NCBI GenBank assembly: GCA_945859605.1
Contig: OX243827.1
Location: 21,454,968 to 21,518,967 of the forward strand
DNA length: 64,000 nucleotides
Direction: 5' to 3'
From: Lumbricus rubellus
Taxonomy: Eukaryota > Annelida > Clitellata > Crassiclitellata > Lumbricidae
This document shows, piece after piece, positions 33,401-45,900 of this stretch. The first letter of the stretch is position 1. Every line of letters starts with the position of its first letter. A model generated the notes under the pieces. It ran no database searches and had not been told where the DNA came from. It saw nothing but the letters and a program-made list of their open reading frames with translations. The translations under genes and the position numbers were made by a program.

Positions 33401-36400
33401 TCGCTACTCTTGGAAGCGTCTTTTGACGCGGCGACTGCATCACCTTGGCCCGACACGCAGGACGACGCTTCCTGTGGTTGATCTCGTACGATCCGCTGCT
33501 TGTGCGTATCTTAAACAATCAATTAACAATCAATTCAATCAAATCAATTCAATCAAATCAATTCAATACAATCAAATCATTTCAATCAAATCATTTCAAT
33601 CAAATCATTAGCTTTATTGAACACCAAAATACTAGTACATGTTCATTTGTTGCAACTGTTTGTTTGTATGTGCACCTATTATAGCGGCCCTTCAGGCTCT
33701 CTCTACTCAGAGGCGCTCCCGAATGCAGAGCGGACACTGCATCGAAGTTTCACGCCGAAGCGCTGAGCAATTGTGAGTGAAGGACTTGCCCAAGGTCTTT
33801 ACGCGGCGAGGTGGATTTGAACCTCGAACCTTCCGGCTCTAAGGCAATGACGCCACCACTACACCACCGCGCCCCACAATCAATTAAATTCAATCAGATC
33901 ATTAGCTTTATTGCACAACAAAATACAAGTACATGTTTATTTGTTGCAACTGTTCATGAGTGTCAAAAGGTAAACCTAAAAGGCACAAAATCGTTGCACT
34001 AAGAGGGTCAGCATTCCCTCAAATTCTGAAAAAAGAAGGGAAAGCAGTGACAACCTTGTCCATCTGATCCATCCGGAGGGACACGATCGACATGTATTGC
34101 CGCTCCTTTCCCCTTCTTCTTGCTCTTCTTTCCTTCTCCATTTCTCCCTTCACCTCCCCGCTCCGTTTGCCTTGCGCCATCAGCTTCCCGCACCTTTGAT
34201 AATTAAAACACACACAAAATTAGGACAATTAGTTAATTAATCAAGATAATTTTTTATCATTAATTCATCCCTGAGATAAATGTATCTATCGGCCCATGCT
34301 GGCACTGACTGGGAATAATTTATTTAGCACCCATTCAAGACCATCTACTCAGAAGTGCTCCCAACTCAACCTCGGATAAATAACAACAGTCTTAAGGCTA
34401 GAAAAGAAACCATTTAAATAATCAATTAATCCATGTATAATATTGTGTGCTTAAAATAAGTGACATAAAAAGCCATTCTGTGAATTATAACAAATATGTT
34501 CTATCTGGGAAAAAATTCTATTTATATGGAAAAAATGAGAAGGAGAGGCATAGGAATGTAGTTGCTACATGGTGTGTGGAAGACATGGGAATTTTACACC
34601 AACAGAACATTTCAACACTCTAGTGCGCATATGCTCTACTAAGTCGCAATGAATTAATAGCTCATCATTAATATCATTATACACCAACAAACACAAAATG
34701 CTAACTAACTCATACCAGAATTCACTCACTCACCCGTGCAATTGGCTTCTATCTACATGTAGCAGGACCTGCCCCTTCAGGCATGCCCTTTGCTCCCAGA
34801 ATAAACTGCTTTAGAAATTTTGATATCTAATCGTTTCTTTTGTTATATTTGTTCAATTGCTGTTTTATTACTAAAATTGTTTATACTTGGGAACAATAAA
34901 CAAATTGGAAAACACAAAAATGCCTTCAAAATATATCACCATTATGTCTACCAACATTTCTTAAAGCAGAGTTTTAAAGAGATCATGGAAACTACCAGGT
35001 AATTTTAGAACTGGACTCACTCGCTGTTTTTCTTCAAATTCTAGTTTGCTTTGTAAAAGTGCGTCGTGGAGATCTTTGTCAAATTCTTGCAAAGAATTCT
35101 GCAAGAACAAAAATTTAGAACAAAGCATATACAGAGACATATGGTCTATTTTTCCCCAAATTAGACAATTTTTTTCTCAAATTTTTCCCATTTCACGCAA
35201 GTCACGACACTAAACATTTAAGGCCCCTAACACTTTACTGACCATTATTGACTTTAAGCAGACTGTATATAAAATAGAAATGTATTCTTATCACAGCACT
35301 ATGTGTCTATTTGAGAAAAACAAACTAGGCCTGTAAAACAAAAAAGCTCGAAGGCTCTAACTCACTTAGGGTTGTGAACAAGATTGTTTACATGACAATT
35401 TATTCTGACGAATAAACAAAAATTGATTGATTAATTGACTGTTTGATTGATTGACTGATTGATTGATTGACTGATTGATTGATTGACTGACTTCTTCATT
35501 TTTCTGCTGCCATTCCTCCCACTGACTCTCGGACACAGGCCCACCCTTCGCTGACGGATGTGACGCACCCTTCTTCCCAACTTTACAGAAGGCCAGGTTC
35601 CGAAGCTAAAACAAAACATTCATGCGTTCATTGAAAATCACGACATAATGGTATTGTGGAGTGGGATAGATGTCGGCTATGATGCTTAGCCAAAAGTAAA
35701 CTAAAAGTCTTCAATGACGTTTAGAGACTTCTCCTTCTCTGTTGCTGGACACACCATTTAGAACAGTCTCTCCAACAATTTGTAGAAAGTGAAGACATTC
35801 AAATGACAGTTCGCACTCTTTATTTTGTTTGAACTCATTCAAAGCACTATTTCTTCAGATCTTATTATAATTTATAATGGTACTTTAATTTATACTCCAG
35901 TCTGTCACCACAGAATCTGTAATTCACAGCTGCAGCTTGCCAAATGTAGTGGGCAGTGATATAGTAACGAAACAAGTCCATTCAGTTTTTCCTCACGTAT
36001 CTTGCCATTTCAACTCTAAACAACATCCAATTCAGTCGACTAACTGCCTGCTCAACTCTCCAGATCTTGATATTCAGCCTATTATTGACTTCGTTTTTGT
36101 GGGCACTATAGAAATTTCGAGTTTACGATTGTGGTCTATAGATGTTATGGTCAGCAACTGAAAGGTTTGGGTCTGCACCAGTATAGCAATTTGTATGTAT
36201 GTATATGCAGTGCTGCACTTGTTATAACGCCCTTTCAAGAAATTCTCCTTAACCCATATCAGACCATGACAGAAATTAATGGTTTCTTTCACATTTTCGT
36301 GTTTGTCTATACCCAAAACCATCGTATTCACCCATATTTTTTTTTTAAATTGCAGAGGTAGGCCGTTGTAGGCCCAAATATAACCGTCAGTTTAAACTGA

Positions 36401-38839
36401 CGCTAGCCACAGGAGGGTACGTGTACAATTGTACATGAACCATCGCTGCAGAAAGAAAACAAAGCGTTTTATTCATCCCAAACATCTAGACCGCTTTGGG
36501 AAATGTTAGAATAGTGCCTGTATAGATTCGTAGACATGGCTTAAAGTGTGGCAGGACGGTCATGGACGGCGTCCATGCACTTATCTGAAAATCGGAATAC
36601 CGTCCTGTCACTTATTGGCCAGAACAACCTGGAAGGTAAGGGGCATCCAGGCACTTATTTTCCCATACTTTAAGCACTGTTCGTAGACCAAAATAATTTT
36701 TTTTTGAGATGCTGATTACGCAGCATAGGCCTAAGTTGTGACTTAGTTGTGTAAGCCTACAAGATCAAACTACTTCAATTACATGTACCCCATACCTAGC
36801 AACACTGGCTCATTACATTCCAGCTGTAGCAATTTACAGTAAATTATTAGTCTACAGTAATATGAACTGCTGCTAATGGGTCTAGGACATTACCCACCCA
36901 CCCCGGCCCATTACCTCCGACCCGCCTTTACCCCCATATGTCTACATTCTGGTTCAGTGTATGTATGTAGGTATGTATGTATGTATGCATATATGTATGT
37001 ACCGGTATGTATGTATGTATGTATGTATGTATGTATGTATGTATGTATGTATGTATGTATGTATGTATGTATGTATGTATGTATGTATGTATGTGTGTAT
37101 GTATGTATGTATGTATGTATGTATGTATGTATGTATGTATGTATGTATGTATGTATGCATGTATGGTATTGTATCTGACCATTTATAAAGCGCTTCTCGC
37201 AGCAAGAGCCTTTGTGAAGCGCTCCCAGTGCGCACAACCCCTAGAAAACAGGCAAGTTTTTAGACGAGAGAAAGACGAGGATACACTATCAAAGAGGATG
37301 GCAGAGCGAACTGATGGGGGAAGCCTATTCCATAGTGAGGGACCAATGCAGGCAAATGATCTGGGTTGGGCCATGGCGGTCCTGACTCGGGGGACAGAGA
37401 GATCAAGAGGACCTAAGAGGACGCAGCGGTATGTGTGCATGCATAATTGTATTTGCATGTATGTATATATGTATGTACGTACGTATGTAGCTATGTATGT
37501 GTGTAAGTATGAATGTATACATGTATGTAGTTAGGTATGTATATATGTATGTATGTACATATATTATATACATGCATATACATACATGCATACATACATA
37601 CGTACATACATACGTACGTACTACGTACAAACATACATACGTACGCGTAAATATATACACACATACAAAGTCATACATGCATACATACATACATTCAAGC
37701 ATATAATTATACATACATACATACATTCATACATACATACATACAAACATACATGCATACATGCATAAAGCTTCACAATCTCATATAGAAGTTTGTTTAC
37801 GCATATATACATACATACATACATACATACATACATACATACATACATACATACATACATACATACATACATACATACATACATACATACATGCATACAT
37901 AAATACATGCATGCATACATACATACATGCATGCAGCTTCACAATCTGACATAAAAGTATGTTTACGCAATGAAGGACATAGTGGATATGACTGGGAAAA
38001 ACCCCACCCCTTATGTGGCTAGCGTCAGTTTAAACTGACGGTATGAAAATTCTTATATTTTTCAGTACTGAACTTATTTTTTAAAATAGACATCATAACT
38101 ACCTTTAGGATGCTTGTGGTGAAGTTTTGCATTACCACATTATTAAAATATGAGTTGACATTATTTATTTTTTGTTTTTTGAACAATGCATATTTAAATA
38201 TTTCGATTTATCAAGAAAAAATTTTTTTTGCTAAGTACGCCTGCTAAAAACAAATGAAATAAATCCACAAAGATAATCACACATGTCTTAGAACAGCAAC
38301 TAAAAATGGTTAATAACAGAAAATGCAACTTAAAATCCAAAAATCCGCCACTTTATGTGCGTCAGTTTAAACTGACGCTAGCCACATATGGGTTAAAAGC
38401 GCTCCCGACTACAGCGCAGACACTGAATGGAAGTTTCAGGCCGAAGCGCTGAGCAATTGCGAGTTAAGGACATGCATGCCCAAGATAATTTCTGCTACAA
38501 GGCCTGGTCTACCAACCATTAAAACGCTATTGTTCACTATAATAGTCTATAAAAGTAAGTAGCGCACTAGAAATATGCTGCTGCAATGTATTATACCATA
38601 TTGTACAGCGTTTGAAGCCAAGACTAACAGAGGGCGATAATGTAAGTCAGAAGCACCTCTTCTGTTTCATGCTTAAGTTGCTCGGCTTTCTTCTTCTTTT
38701 TTGCCTTCTTCTTGCCTTCGGTTGACTGCTGGCCCGCTTTGTTTGTCGGCTGTTTTGTCTTAGTGTCTTTCTCGTCTGAATCGTCATCATCCTCCACGTG
38801 TAAAACTGCAAATCTCGAAGCCTGTACTTTAATAGCCAT
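30450..38839 (-). CDS. GKAP1: GKAP1-like protein (G kinase-anchoring protein 1)
   Basis: In mammals GKAP1 is a Golgi-associated, coiled-coil anchor for cGMP-dependent protein kinase I. Nine exons on the minus strand: 38657-38839, 35492-35605, 35021-35098, 34055-34193, 33355-33509, 32694-32795, 32009-32072, 30984-31132 and 30450-30476. They join in frame to about 336 codons (the human protein is a little longer). Family marks: N-terminal ASRFAVLHVEDDDDSDE followed by a Lys-rich stretch (KKKAKKKKKAEQ), then LRNLAFCKVGKK and WEEWQQKNEE, then a charged middle. The C-terminal half is a predicted coiled coil (AVQQKEEEIKQFREVNKKIE; ELEEAQQTRDKLTEQVAQF; DLEKERSKSHALKAEREKLK). The start is ATG 38837-38839, directly before the conserved motif. 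The tiny last exon (GMKQHGGK, stop 30450) is chosen for phase and a good acceptor. The gene is convergent with the BCR/ABR-family gene and divergent from the coiled-coil gene at 39985. Confidence 0.88.
30862..30906. repeat. GGCGCC-bounded short repeat, copy 1
   Basis: GGCGCCATTGTAACGGCATG..TTATGGCACCATAGAAA. A second copy lies at 44612-44656. Both are followed by A/T-rich ATTATT-like sequence, so they resemble LINE 3' tails. Confidence 0.6.
33111..33331 (-). repeat. tRNA-derived SINE, copy 8
   Basis: Inverted, more diverged copy. It ends about 23 bp from the 3' edge of the GKAP1 exon at 33355-33509, so it lies just inside that exon's donor-side intron. Confidence 0.84.
33664..33878 (-). repeat. 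tRNA-derived SINE, copy 9
   Basis: Inverted full-length copy (TAGCGGCCCTTCAGG.. to CTACACCACCGCGCCCCACA). Flanked on both sides by related AATCAAATCATTAGCTTTAT sequence, which suggests insertion into, and duplication of, an (AATC)-rich segment. Confidence 0.86.
36957..37165. repeat. (TATG)n microsatellite
   Basis: About 50 nearly pure TATG/GTAT tetranucleotides. All long Tyr/Val/Cys or His/Ile/Thr open frames here come from it. Confidence 0.96.
37166..37440 (-). repeat. LINE 3' end (reverse transcriptase C terminus)
   Basis: The minus strand reads GPSLWNRLPPSVRS then SFSRLKTCLF, the usual end of an L2/CR1-like reverse transcriptase. The tail has CACTGGGAGCGCTTCACAAA and GCGCTTTATAAATGG, next to the (TATG)n array. 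A closely similar copy lies at 54075-54345. Confidence 0.75.
37450..37935. repeat. (CATA)n/(TATG)n microsatellite
   Basis: Tetranucleotide arrays that switch strand around 37560, so the whole 36957-37935 interval is a large imperfect inverted repeat of TATG/CATA units around the LINE fragment. Confidence 0.93.
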
Positions 38840-39984
38840 TTTCGTTTACTTTTGCAAGTTGCAACTTTTCTCGCTCACTCAATTCAGGTCTCAACGAAAT
38901 ATGCTCCGAATATGCTCAGAGTACTCTGTCACTGGTCTAGAGCATCGATCTATCCAACGAAGTAGCCTAGCGATCTCTCACATAATATTATGTATCTGAG
39001 CGGACTCCCATTCATCCGAAAATATTCTGAATTTCCTTTTCTGAGGTTGTTGTTGTTGATGATGATGATGATGAGTGAGTGAATGAATGAATGAATGAAT
39101 GAATGAATGAATGAATGAATGAATGAATGAATGAATGAATGAATGGACAAGTGAATGAACTACTTAATGAGTGAGCTGATTGATTTATGTCAGTCAGCAT
39201 TGAGGAGATTGGCCAGAGACTCAGAGCACATTAAATTCTTGTGATCTGCGTACTATTCTAGGCTAGGGATTCTACATACACCCTTAATTTACAAGCACTT
39301 AAAAACTGTTCTTTATCTCCGGGATCAAACTGGGAACATCCAGTTCTGGATAGTCATTATTAGCTTATTCTGTGTTATTAGTCACTATAAGATAAGCGCT
39401 ATATAAGTGCTCTGACTGAATGAGTGTTTTGCGCCACTCTTCCAATTTTTCTTAGCTTCCGTCTTCCGTGTAAAATGAGTCGATCGTCTGCTTGCAACAA
39501 ATTCATTTTTAATGTAAGACATTAAATTGTTGTTTTTAAATCTTAATTTGTTCATTTTGGAATCGTAAACATCACTTCTAACTAAGGAGTTCAATGACGT
39601 TGCCTTGCCTTTTGAGTCTGGTTTATGGATCCACTTGTACCTCGGCCACGAACCTTTAGTCCGGCATCTCGTACTTTCGCAGCTATAATTATATGGAATA
39701 TGCTCTGTTTCGAATGGCCTTCCCTCTGCAATTCGTAGCAGGCTTCTTTAACATAGGACTTCATCTAGCTGTATCTTTTCGTTACGTGGAGACCTTTCTC
39801 TTCTCACGGACCTGTCAAGCTCAGACTCACGCTGTGAGATGCGTTGTCCACATGCACATTTCACACGTACAGTTTAAATTAGATTTCACCTGGTCATAAT
39901 AGCCCCAGATTTCACGTATTTTCTAATACATTTTTTCTTGTAGCAACTGCTCGATATCGACATACAGTCGTAAGAGAATTTAAA
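38840..39984. promoter_or_regulatory. Divergent intergenic region (putative shared promoter)
   Basis: The space between the start codons of the GKAP1-like gene (minus) and the coiled-coil gene (plus). It contains a (GAAT)n array at 39055-39145, a decayed LINE-like coding trace near 39690, and no obvious TATA box. A shared promoter is inferred only from the head-to-head layout; 5' UTR exons may lie here. Confidence 0.4.
39055..39145. repeat. (GAAT)n microsatellite
   Basis: About 20 GAAT tetranucleotides preceded by (GAT)n. Confidence 0.95.
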
Positions 39985-42900
39985 ATGTCCTTCGACAGAC
40001 CTGTCATTGGTGATAACTTTGTTCAGCATCAAATGAGCTCAGATGTCCACGCGATGGACCATGATGATCAAGCATCGATAAATACTGGTAGGTTTTTGTA
40101 CTTTGTTTTTAACTGAACACGTAGGCCTATATTCAGAAAATTACTCTATAGGGTTCAAACCAGCCGTGTTAGAGACTTAGAGTCGATACCATAAGGTTTC
40201 CAAAAAATTATATTTTGAATATTTGCCATAATGCCATATCTAGGCAATTTATGCATTTTAAAGCATAGTTGCAAGCTTGGAAATTTCTTGGGCGTTACTT
40301 GTAATAAGTTTAACAAAAGGCACCAACGCATTCTTAAGTGCTGCATCCAGTCAAAGGAGTGGTTGAAGATCTAAAGTAAAGAACAAAATGGTCATAGTAA
40401 GACAAACTTGTGATTGGAAGTCAGAGAAGTTGTTGTGACAGGTTGTGTTGTATAAAAAAAATTGGATATGGTGGAGTAGATGGGTCAGACAACAGATTGG
40501 GATTTCTTAACTTCCTTAGCTTTGAATGGAAAACTTGAGCAGATTCAGTGAGGTTGTTAGGCAAAAAGACAGAGGAATGGAGAATATAATGGAAATAATA
40601 TAATACACAACGTAAAGAAGTACGTTTTACTGTTGTATGTCTACTTTTAACGTAATCTTGGCCAGGTAAAAAAGTGGTAACACCAGAGTTTAACAAAAAT
40701 ACATACCTACCTAACTGGTGCTATATAAATGCCCAGTGTTGTGCTGTGTATGTGCATATGTCTAAATACATTCTTGAAAATGACAAAGGTCTGTGTATTT
40801 TTAGAGAGACGTAGCTTCGAGAGTCTGTTGGTTGATCGAGCGCTTGACACTGTGCTTCAGCTTCCGCATGTGAGTGACGAGATGGAAGCCAAGGCAAGAG
40901 AGATGGAGAGAGAGATCGAACATCTTGAACGCTGTCTCCGCAAAAATGAGGTTGGTGAAGTTTTGAATCTGCATTGTGCATAGGGATTTAATAGGCTTTG
41001 ATTAAATAAGTGTTTTTTTACTTCCATTAGCATAACCAGAAAAGTTTTTTTGGGGTGGGGGTTCTATTTAAGGGCTTTCCGGTGAATTTGTGTATTCCCA
41101 TGAAAGCAAAATACACAGAATTACACAGATTTAGTTTTAAAAAATTCTGAAATGATTCGTTTATTGGTTTTAACCTGGAAACTGCCCATTAATATGCCAT
41201 GTATAATTTGTATATGTCAATAAGTGTGTTTAATAATTCACTTTTTAAGTGATTATAATTTGTTGCTTAAAATATAATTCTCTCATTCAATGTTCGCGCT
41301 GTATAGTCAGGTGTGCCTCTGAGTAGAAATCTTGAAGCTCTTTAATGGGTGCTGATACATGCATACTTACTTTAAATGATGAGTTTTATTGCTTGATTTT
41401 CTGTTGTTTAGGATCTACTTTGCCAAGGTTTGTGATCTTGATACCAGAATCTTATCAGTTGTACTGTTTTAACTTTCTAAAATATTCCTGTTCATTTCTA
41501 GCTTTTGTTTTGGTTTGTGCTGCTTTTCCAAGCCATTATTTTAAGTGTTAAGCATTTGAAGGAACATTCACAGTTGCTCTATGGGCAGAGTTTACTGCTA
41601 TCTGACCCAAAAAATAAACTAAATAATGACAATAGTTTGCAGAAAGCGCTTTTTGTCACTCTACGTAGACTTAATAGATGCTATGTAACTATGTTGAAAT
41701 TAACATTAATATGTCTATGTGATTATCCCAGCATTACAAGTTACAATTAGGCGTACATTTATCTCATGAATTGCTTGGACTGGTGGAAAATATTCTGTGA
41801 TTCAATGAGTGCCTTTATTCAATTAATTTTTGGCTTGTTCAATTCATTTTTTAATAATTTTTGCTTATTTGGTGTTGTAAAAGCAGCCATTATCAGAGTA
41901 AACAGAACATTTGGTGAACACTGATAATGTGAAACTTTTGAATGGAAAATTAAATTATTATTTTGCATCAGAGGGAAATGCTGATGGAAAAATTGAAGAT
42001 GGTGACAAAATTAATTGTTTTCATTGCAATAAACAGTTTCATTGGCGTCTTTTGTTAAAAGAAAGCAGTATTAGACTCACTGACTATTGTTTTACAGTTT
42101 ATATGTAATCGAATTATCACAACGAAATTTTTGGAGTTTAATCAATAATATTTAACTTATTTTGATCAGTAACAGCCCTTTGCTTATAATATATCTAGGG
42201 TAGTCCCAAAATCACGGTCAAAAAGTGAAAAAATCACGGCGTACTTTTGCAAAAATCCAAAAATTCACGGCACCGTGATTCACGGTGCCGTGAATTTCTT
42301 TGCAGTCACAATTTCTGCATTACGTTGAATTTTATTTTGAAATTTAGCATAAACGAGTATTTATGAGTGAGTCTTCACTTGTCAGCGACGTAATTCACTC
42401 CCCAAAACAGAAATTCTTAAATTAATTTAATGGTTTCGCGCTGTTTTTTTCGTCGGTGCCATTTTTGACATGTTTTTATTTTTAAAAAAGCGCTGGAAAT
42501 GCGAAAAATCACGAAAATCACGGGAAAAGGCAAAATTCACGGTAATCACGGCAAACGGCGAAATTCACGGTTTCCGTGATTTCCGTGAATTCGTGATTTT
42601 GGGACTACCCTAAATATATCCTTACTGAAGCATTTGTATTTTATACTCACGCCACCAATATGACTGGCATCAGAACTGATGATGATCGTGATGAATGAAA
42701 TTCTCATATACCACCTGACTCTTCCTTGAGAACATCATTAAAATTCACAATTTCAGAAATTTTATTTAAAAAAATTTATTCAATCATCCTAACAAATGTT
42801 CCATGATTGACTTGGTTTTTGGATTTTCTGTTTCATTGGCAGAAACCGAGTACCTGTCGAAGTCTCAAGATGAATTGGCAAGCGTTTTAAGACAGACTTG

Positions 42901-45900
42901 GCTGACAAAAGAACAGTCTCTGGAGAATCGACAGAAGTGCCAAGCGCTCCAGAAAGGTTAGTTGTTCATTTCAATTTACTGTATTGTTGGAAATTACATA
43001 TACAACTTAAAAACTTACATATTAAACTTACAAATTGCATATGCAACTTGAAAATTATCAAACTTACAAATTACATTTACAACTTAGAACTTGCCGAATG
43101 TTCTTTTGGATATTTACCTGAATATGATGTGCCATCGGTGCATTAAACACCAGCGTAATAGTGTATTACTAATTACAATTACACAATGTGTTATTATTTA
43201 TTTCAGATTATTTCTACTATATGCTGTATTCATGATTTTGATAAGATTTTCTTGGCGCTACTGTCATCACAGCAATGTAAAAACTGCTCAACTGTGGTTA
43301 AATTCAGTTGGCAGTGTTGTAAACAAATATATTAATAAAAGCATTTAGATCCTTGTTAGCGCAACTAACTAAGCTAATTAGAACAAGTGGCAACGCCCTT
43401 TCTGGAGTAAATAATGTTTATAATATAATTGCTGATTTATAGCAGCTTTAAACAATGGTAAAAAATTCCATTTCTTGAGAATTTCCTGTAGTCGCTGATA
43501 TGAGTGGGATTTCCAAACTTTGATCTGGTGATGGTGTCAAGCGTGGACGTTTAGGACTATCCTCGTTTTCGTCTTCAAAGCTTTTGTTTGCCGAACGAAA
43601 GGTTTCTATGACTGAAAAAATCATAGAGACAGAGAATTTCATCAGTAGGAGTACCGTAATATTACTAAAATTTCATCAGTAGGGGTAAAATTACTAAAAT
43701 TTCTGCTAAACTTTAAAACTTTTTAGACACTGAATGAACTTTGAAACCATTTTTGTATCTACTTGTAAGAAATTTGGTCTTGTTGTGGGAAATTTGCAAG
43801 TCTTAAAATCTTGAGGGAATTTTTTTCGTACTAGCTTGCACAGATGATCATGGTATTTGACTCGTCAGAGCATACTACAACAAATTATACATGCATTAAA
43901 CACATCTATATCTACTGTTTGGACTGGATGGTAGATCTTCCAAGTTCTTAAAAGTTACTTTGTATATTCTGGAGTTAATGAATTTAAGAACACTACGATA
44001 CAACGGTTTTTTACCTTCCTTCCACAGTTCAGAAATGTACAAATGACCATATTACATGACAGAACACCAGTGGTGCTGAGCAATTGTGCATGAAGAACTT
44101 GTTCTAGGGTAGGGTTCTTACACAGTGATTTTCAGAATCTTGAACCCATACTTTGTGCAGAGAGTACAGACCATGCTTAAATCAAAACACAATGGGAAAT
44201 GTGGATAATTCATGCCTTAAAAAGTGAGGTTTAGCTACCTTGCTCCCTTTTACCTTACAAAATATTTTTTGAAATTAATATGTACAGCTTTCTTTTAGCT
44301 GAAAGACTTAAAGGGATAATTTTATTTACCATTAATTTCCACTGGAGCTTTGGCGCCTCTTTGACTCTGTTCCTTGTCAGTTGAATCTCGGATTGTAGGA
44401 GGTGAGCCATCCTGTGATTTCCTTTTGCGCAGGCCTTGTCGCAAGCCACTATCAGGTGTTGATGTTTCCTTTTCAACTTCTGCAATCGAATTTTTATGTT
44501 ACGTAAAATAGCATACAGTACGCTTTTGAATTCATAAACCTAATGTCATTACTAAGATAAAAAAAACGCAGTTGTTCTCTAAGGCTTATCCCACCTGTTC
44601 GCTGCTTTGTAAGGTGCCCTTGTAACGGCATGGCCGTGTTATGGCGCCATATAAACTGTCATAATTATTATTTAAAAAAATTATTATTCCTTTTATTATT
44701 TTCAACAAGCAACATTAGTTACAGGAAGTACGATAAACAAGAGAAGGGGTAGCTATTGAGCTATTGTTCTAAATTTATGATGATAAAAGTGCCACTATTA
44801 GATCTCTAGTTCTGGCTCGAAAGGCCACCAATTATTATATATTATTATTTTTTATTTTTTTACCCGAGGTATCTATGATCCCTCAGGTCTCAGATATTAA
44901 TAAGAAATTTAAACTCTAGAGTGGCCAATTTATTTATTTATTTTTATTATTAAATATATTACAAGAATTGCAGTGAAAATAAAGAAAATCATTCTGTTTT
45001 TTTACCTGTTTTTCTACGCTTGTACTTTTTAAGTCTATCGACAGAATTCGGTAGCTTTGAGCTTTCATGAGAAGTATTCAAGGTTCCTAAAACCTTCCTG
45101 GAGCCCTTTTGTGATGGAGTTTGGTGCACTTTGCCTTGTGAGTATGGCACAGCAGATGATTCAGCCTTGTTCTCATCAGCTGTTTCTGGTACTTCAGAAC
45201 CGGCTGGAAGGTGTTTTTCTATTATGCTCCTCAGTGTTGCCTCCTGAGCACAGTGAGTTTCCTGACTCTCATGTTTTGGTTTGGATTTCTGCCTTTTGGT
45301 CACGATCACTGGAACTGATTTTACCAGCCCGTATTCAAAGAGTAGTTTAAACAGGTACAGTCGCCTGTTTCCTGTGTTTGCAGCATAATATCTTTCAGAA
45401 GACCAGTAGACTTCTATTGATGGTATCGCTCCTAACGTGCTTTCAGGATCCTTTAGCAATTCATCCAGCGTATCTTTTAGAAGTTTGCCATCCTGAAACT
45501 TTGTGTTGACTGATGTCTGAGAAAATCTTATGTCTTTCGGTGACATGTCAACCATATTCTCAGACTTTCTGCGCTGAGCAGACATAATGATTTTAACTTT
45601 TTTGAGGATCTGATTTGATGAAAGAATATCCACAAGTTAACCTCGTGCATTGTTACGCCGATCCATGCTTTGTGCTAAGCATGAGTAATTCACTTATCAG
45701 TTTTTGTTGCATAACGGTTTGTAGCGTCTCGTAACCTATTATAACCACGTAAACACGGATGTAGTTTTTTTTTATCTACCACATAACGTATATATTTATA
45801 TAGGATACATACAGTATAATACACTATGTATAAGCCTATATACATATGATATAATATATGTAAAAATATTGTAGCTGTATGTACTCACATGCACACACAC

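Larger units (their letters stand above)
36253..38392. mobile_element. PiggyBac-like non-autonomous element, 2.1 kb
   Basis: It sits between TTAA at 36249-36252 and 38393-38396, starts CCCATATC and ends CATATGGG, consistent with piggyBac-type TTAA target duplication and short C-rich termini. The 18-base palindrome CGTCAGTTTAAACTGACG occurs three times (near 36386, 38025 and 38359), each beside GCTAGCCACA or its complement. The interior also holds large (TATG)n/(CATA)n arrays and a LINE 3' end. There is no transposase frame. Confidence 0.65.
36204..38485 (-). repeat. tRNA-derived SINE, copy 10, split by a TTAA element
   Basis: The left part (GCACTTGTTATAACGCCCTT.., 36204-36252) and right part (AGCGCTCCCGACTACAGCGC.., 38393-38485) are halves of one inverted SINE. 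They are separated by the 2.1-kb element at 36253-38392. Confidence 0.75.

Noticed and set aside
40951..40956. Donor GTTGGT directly after GAG at 40950 in the coiled-coil gene
   Set aside because: It would place the next exon (42843) out of frame with an early stop; the donor four bases later (GTGAAG at 40955) keeps the frame open.
45586..45633. Upstream GTG-initiated extension of the ParB-like protein
   Set aside because: GTG starts are not expected in a nuclear animal gene and an in-frame stop lies just upstream; ATG at 45583-45585 is the sensible start.
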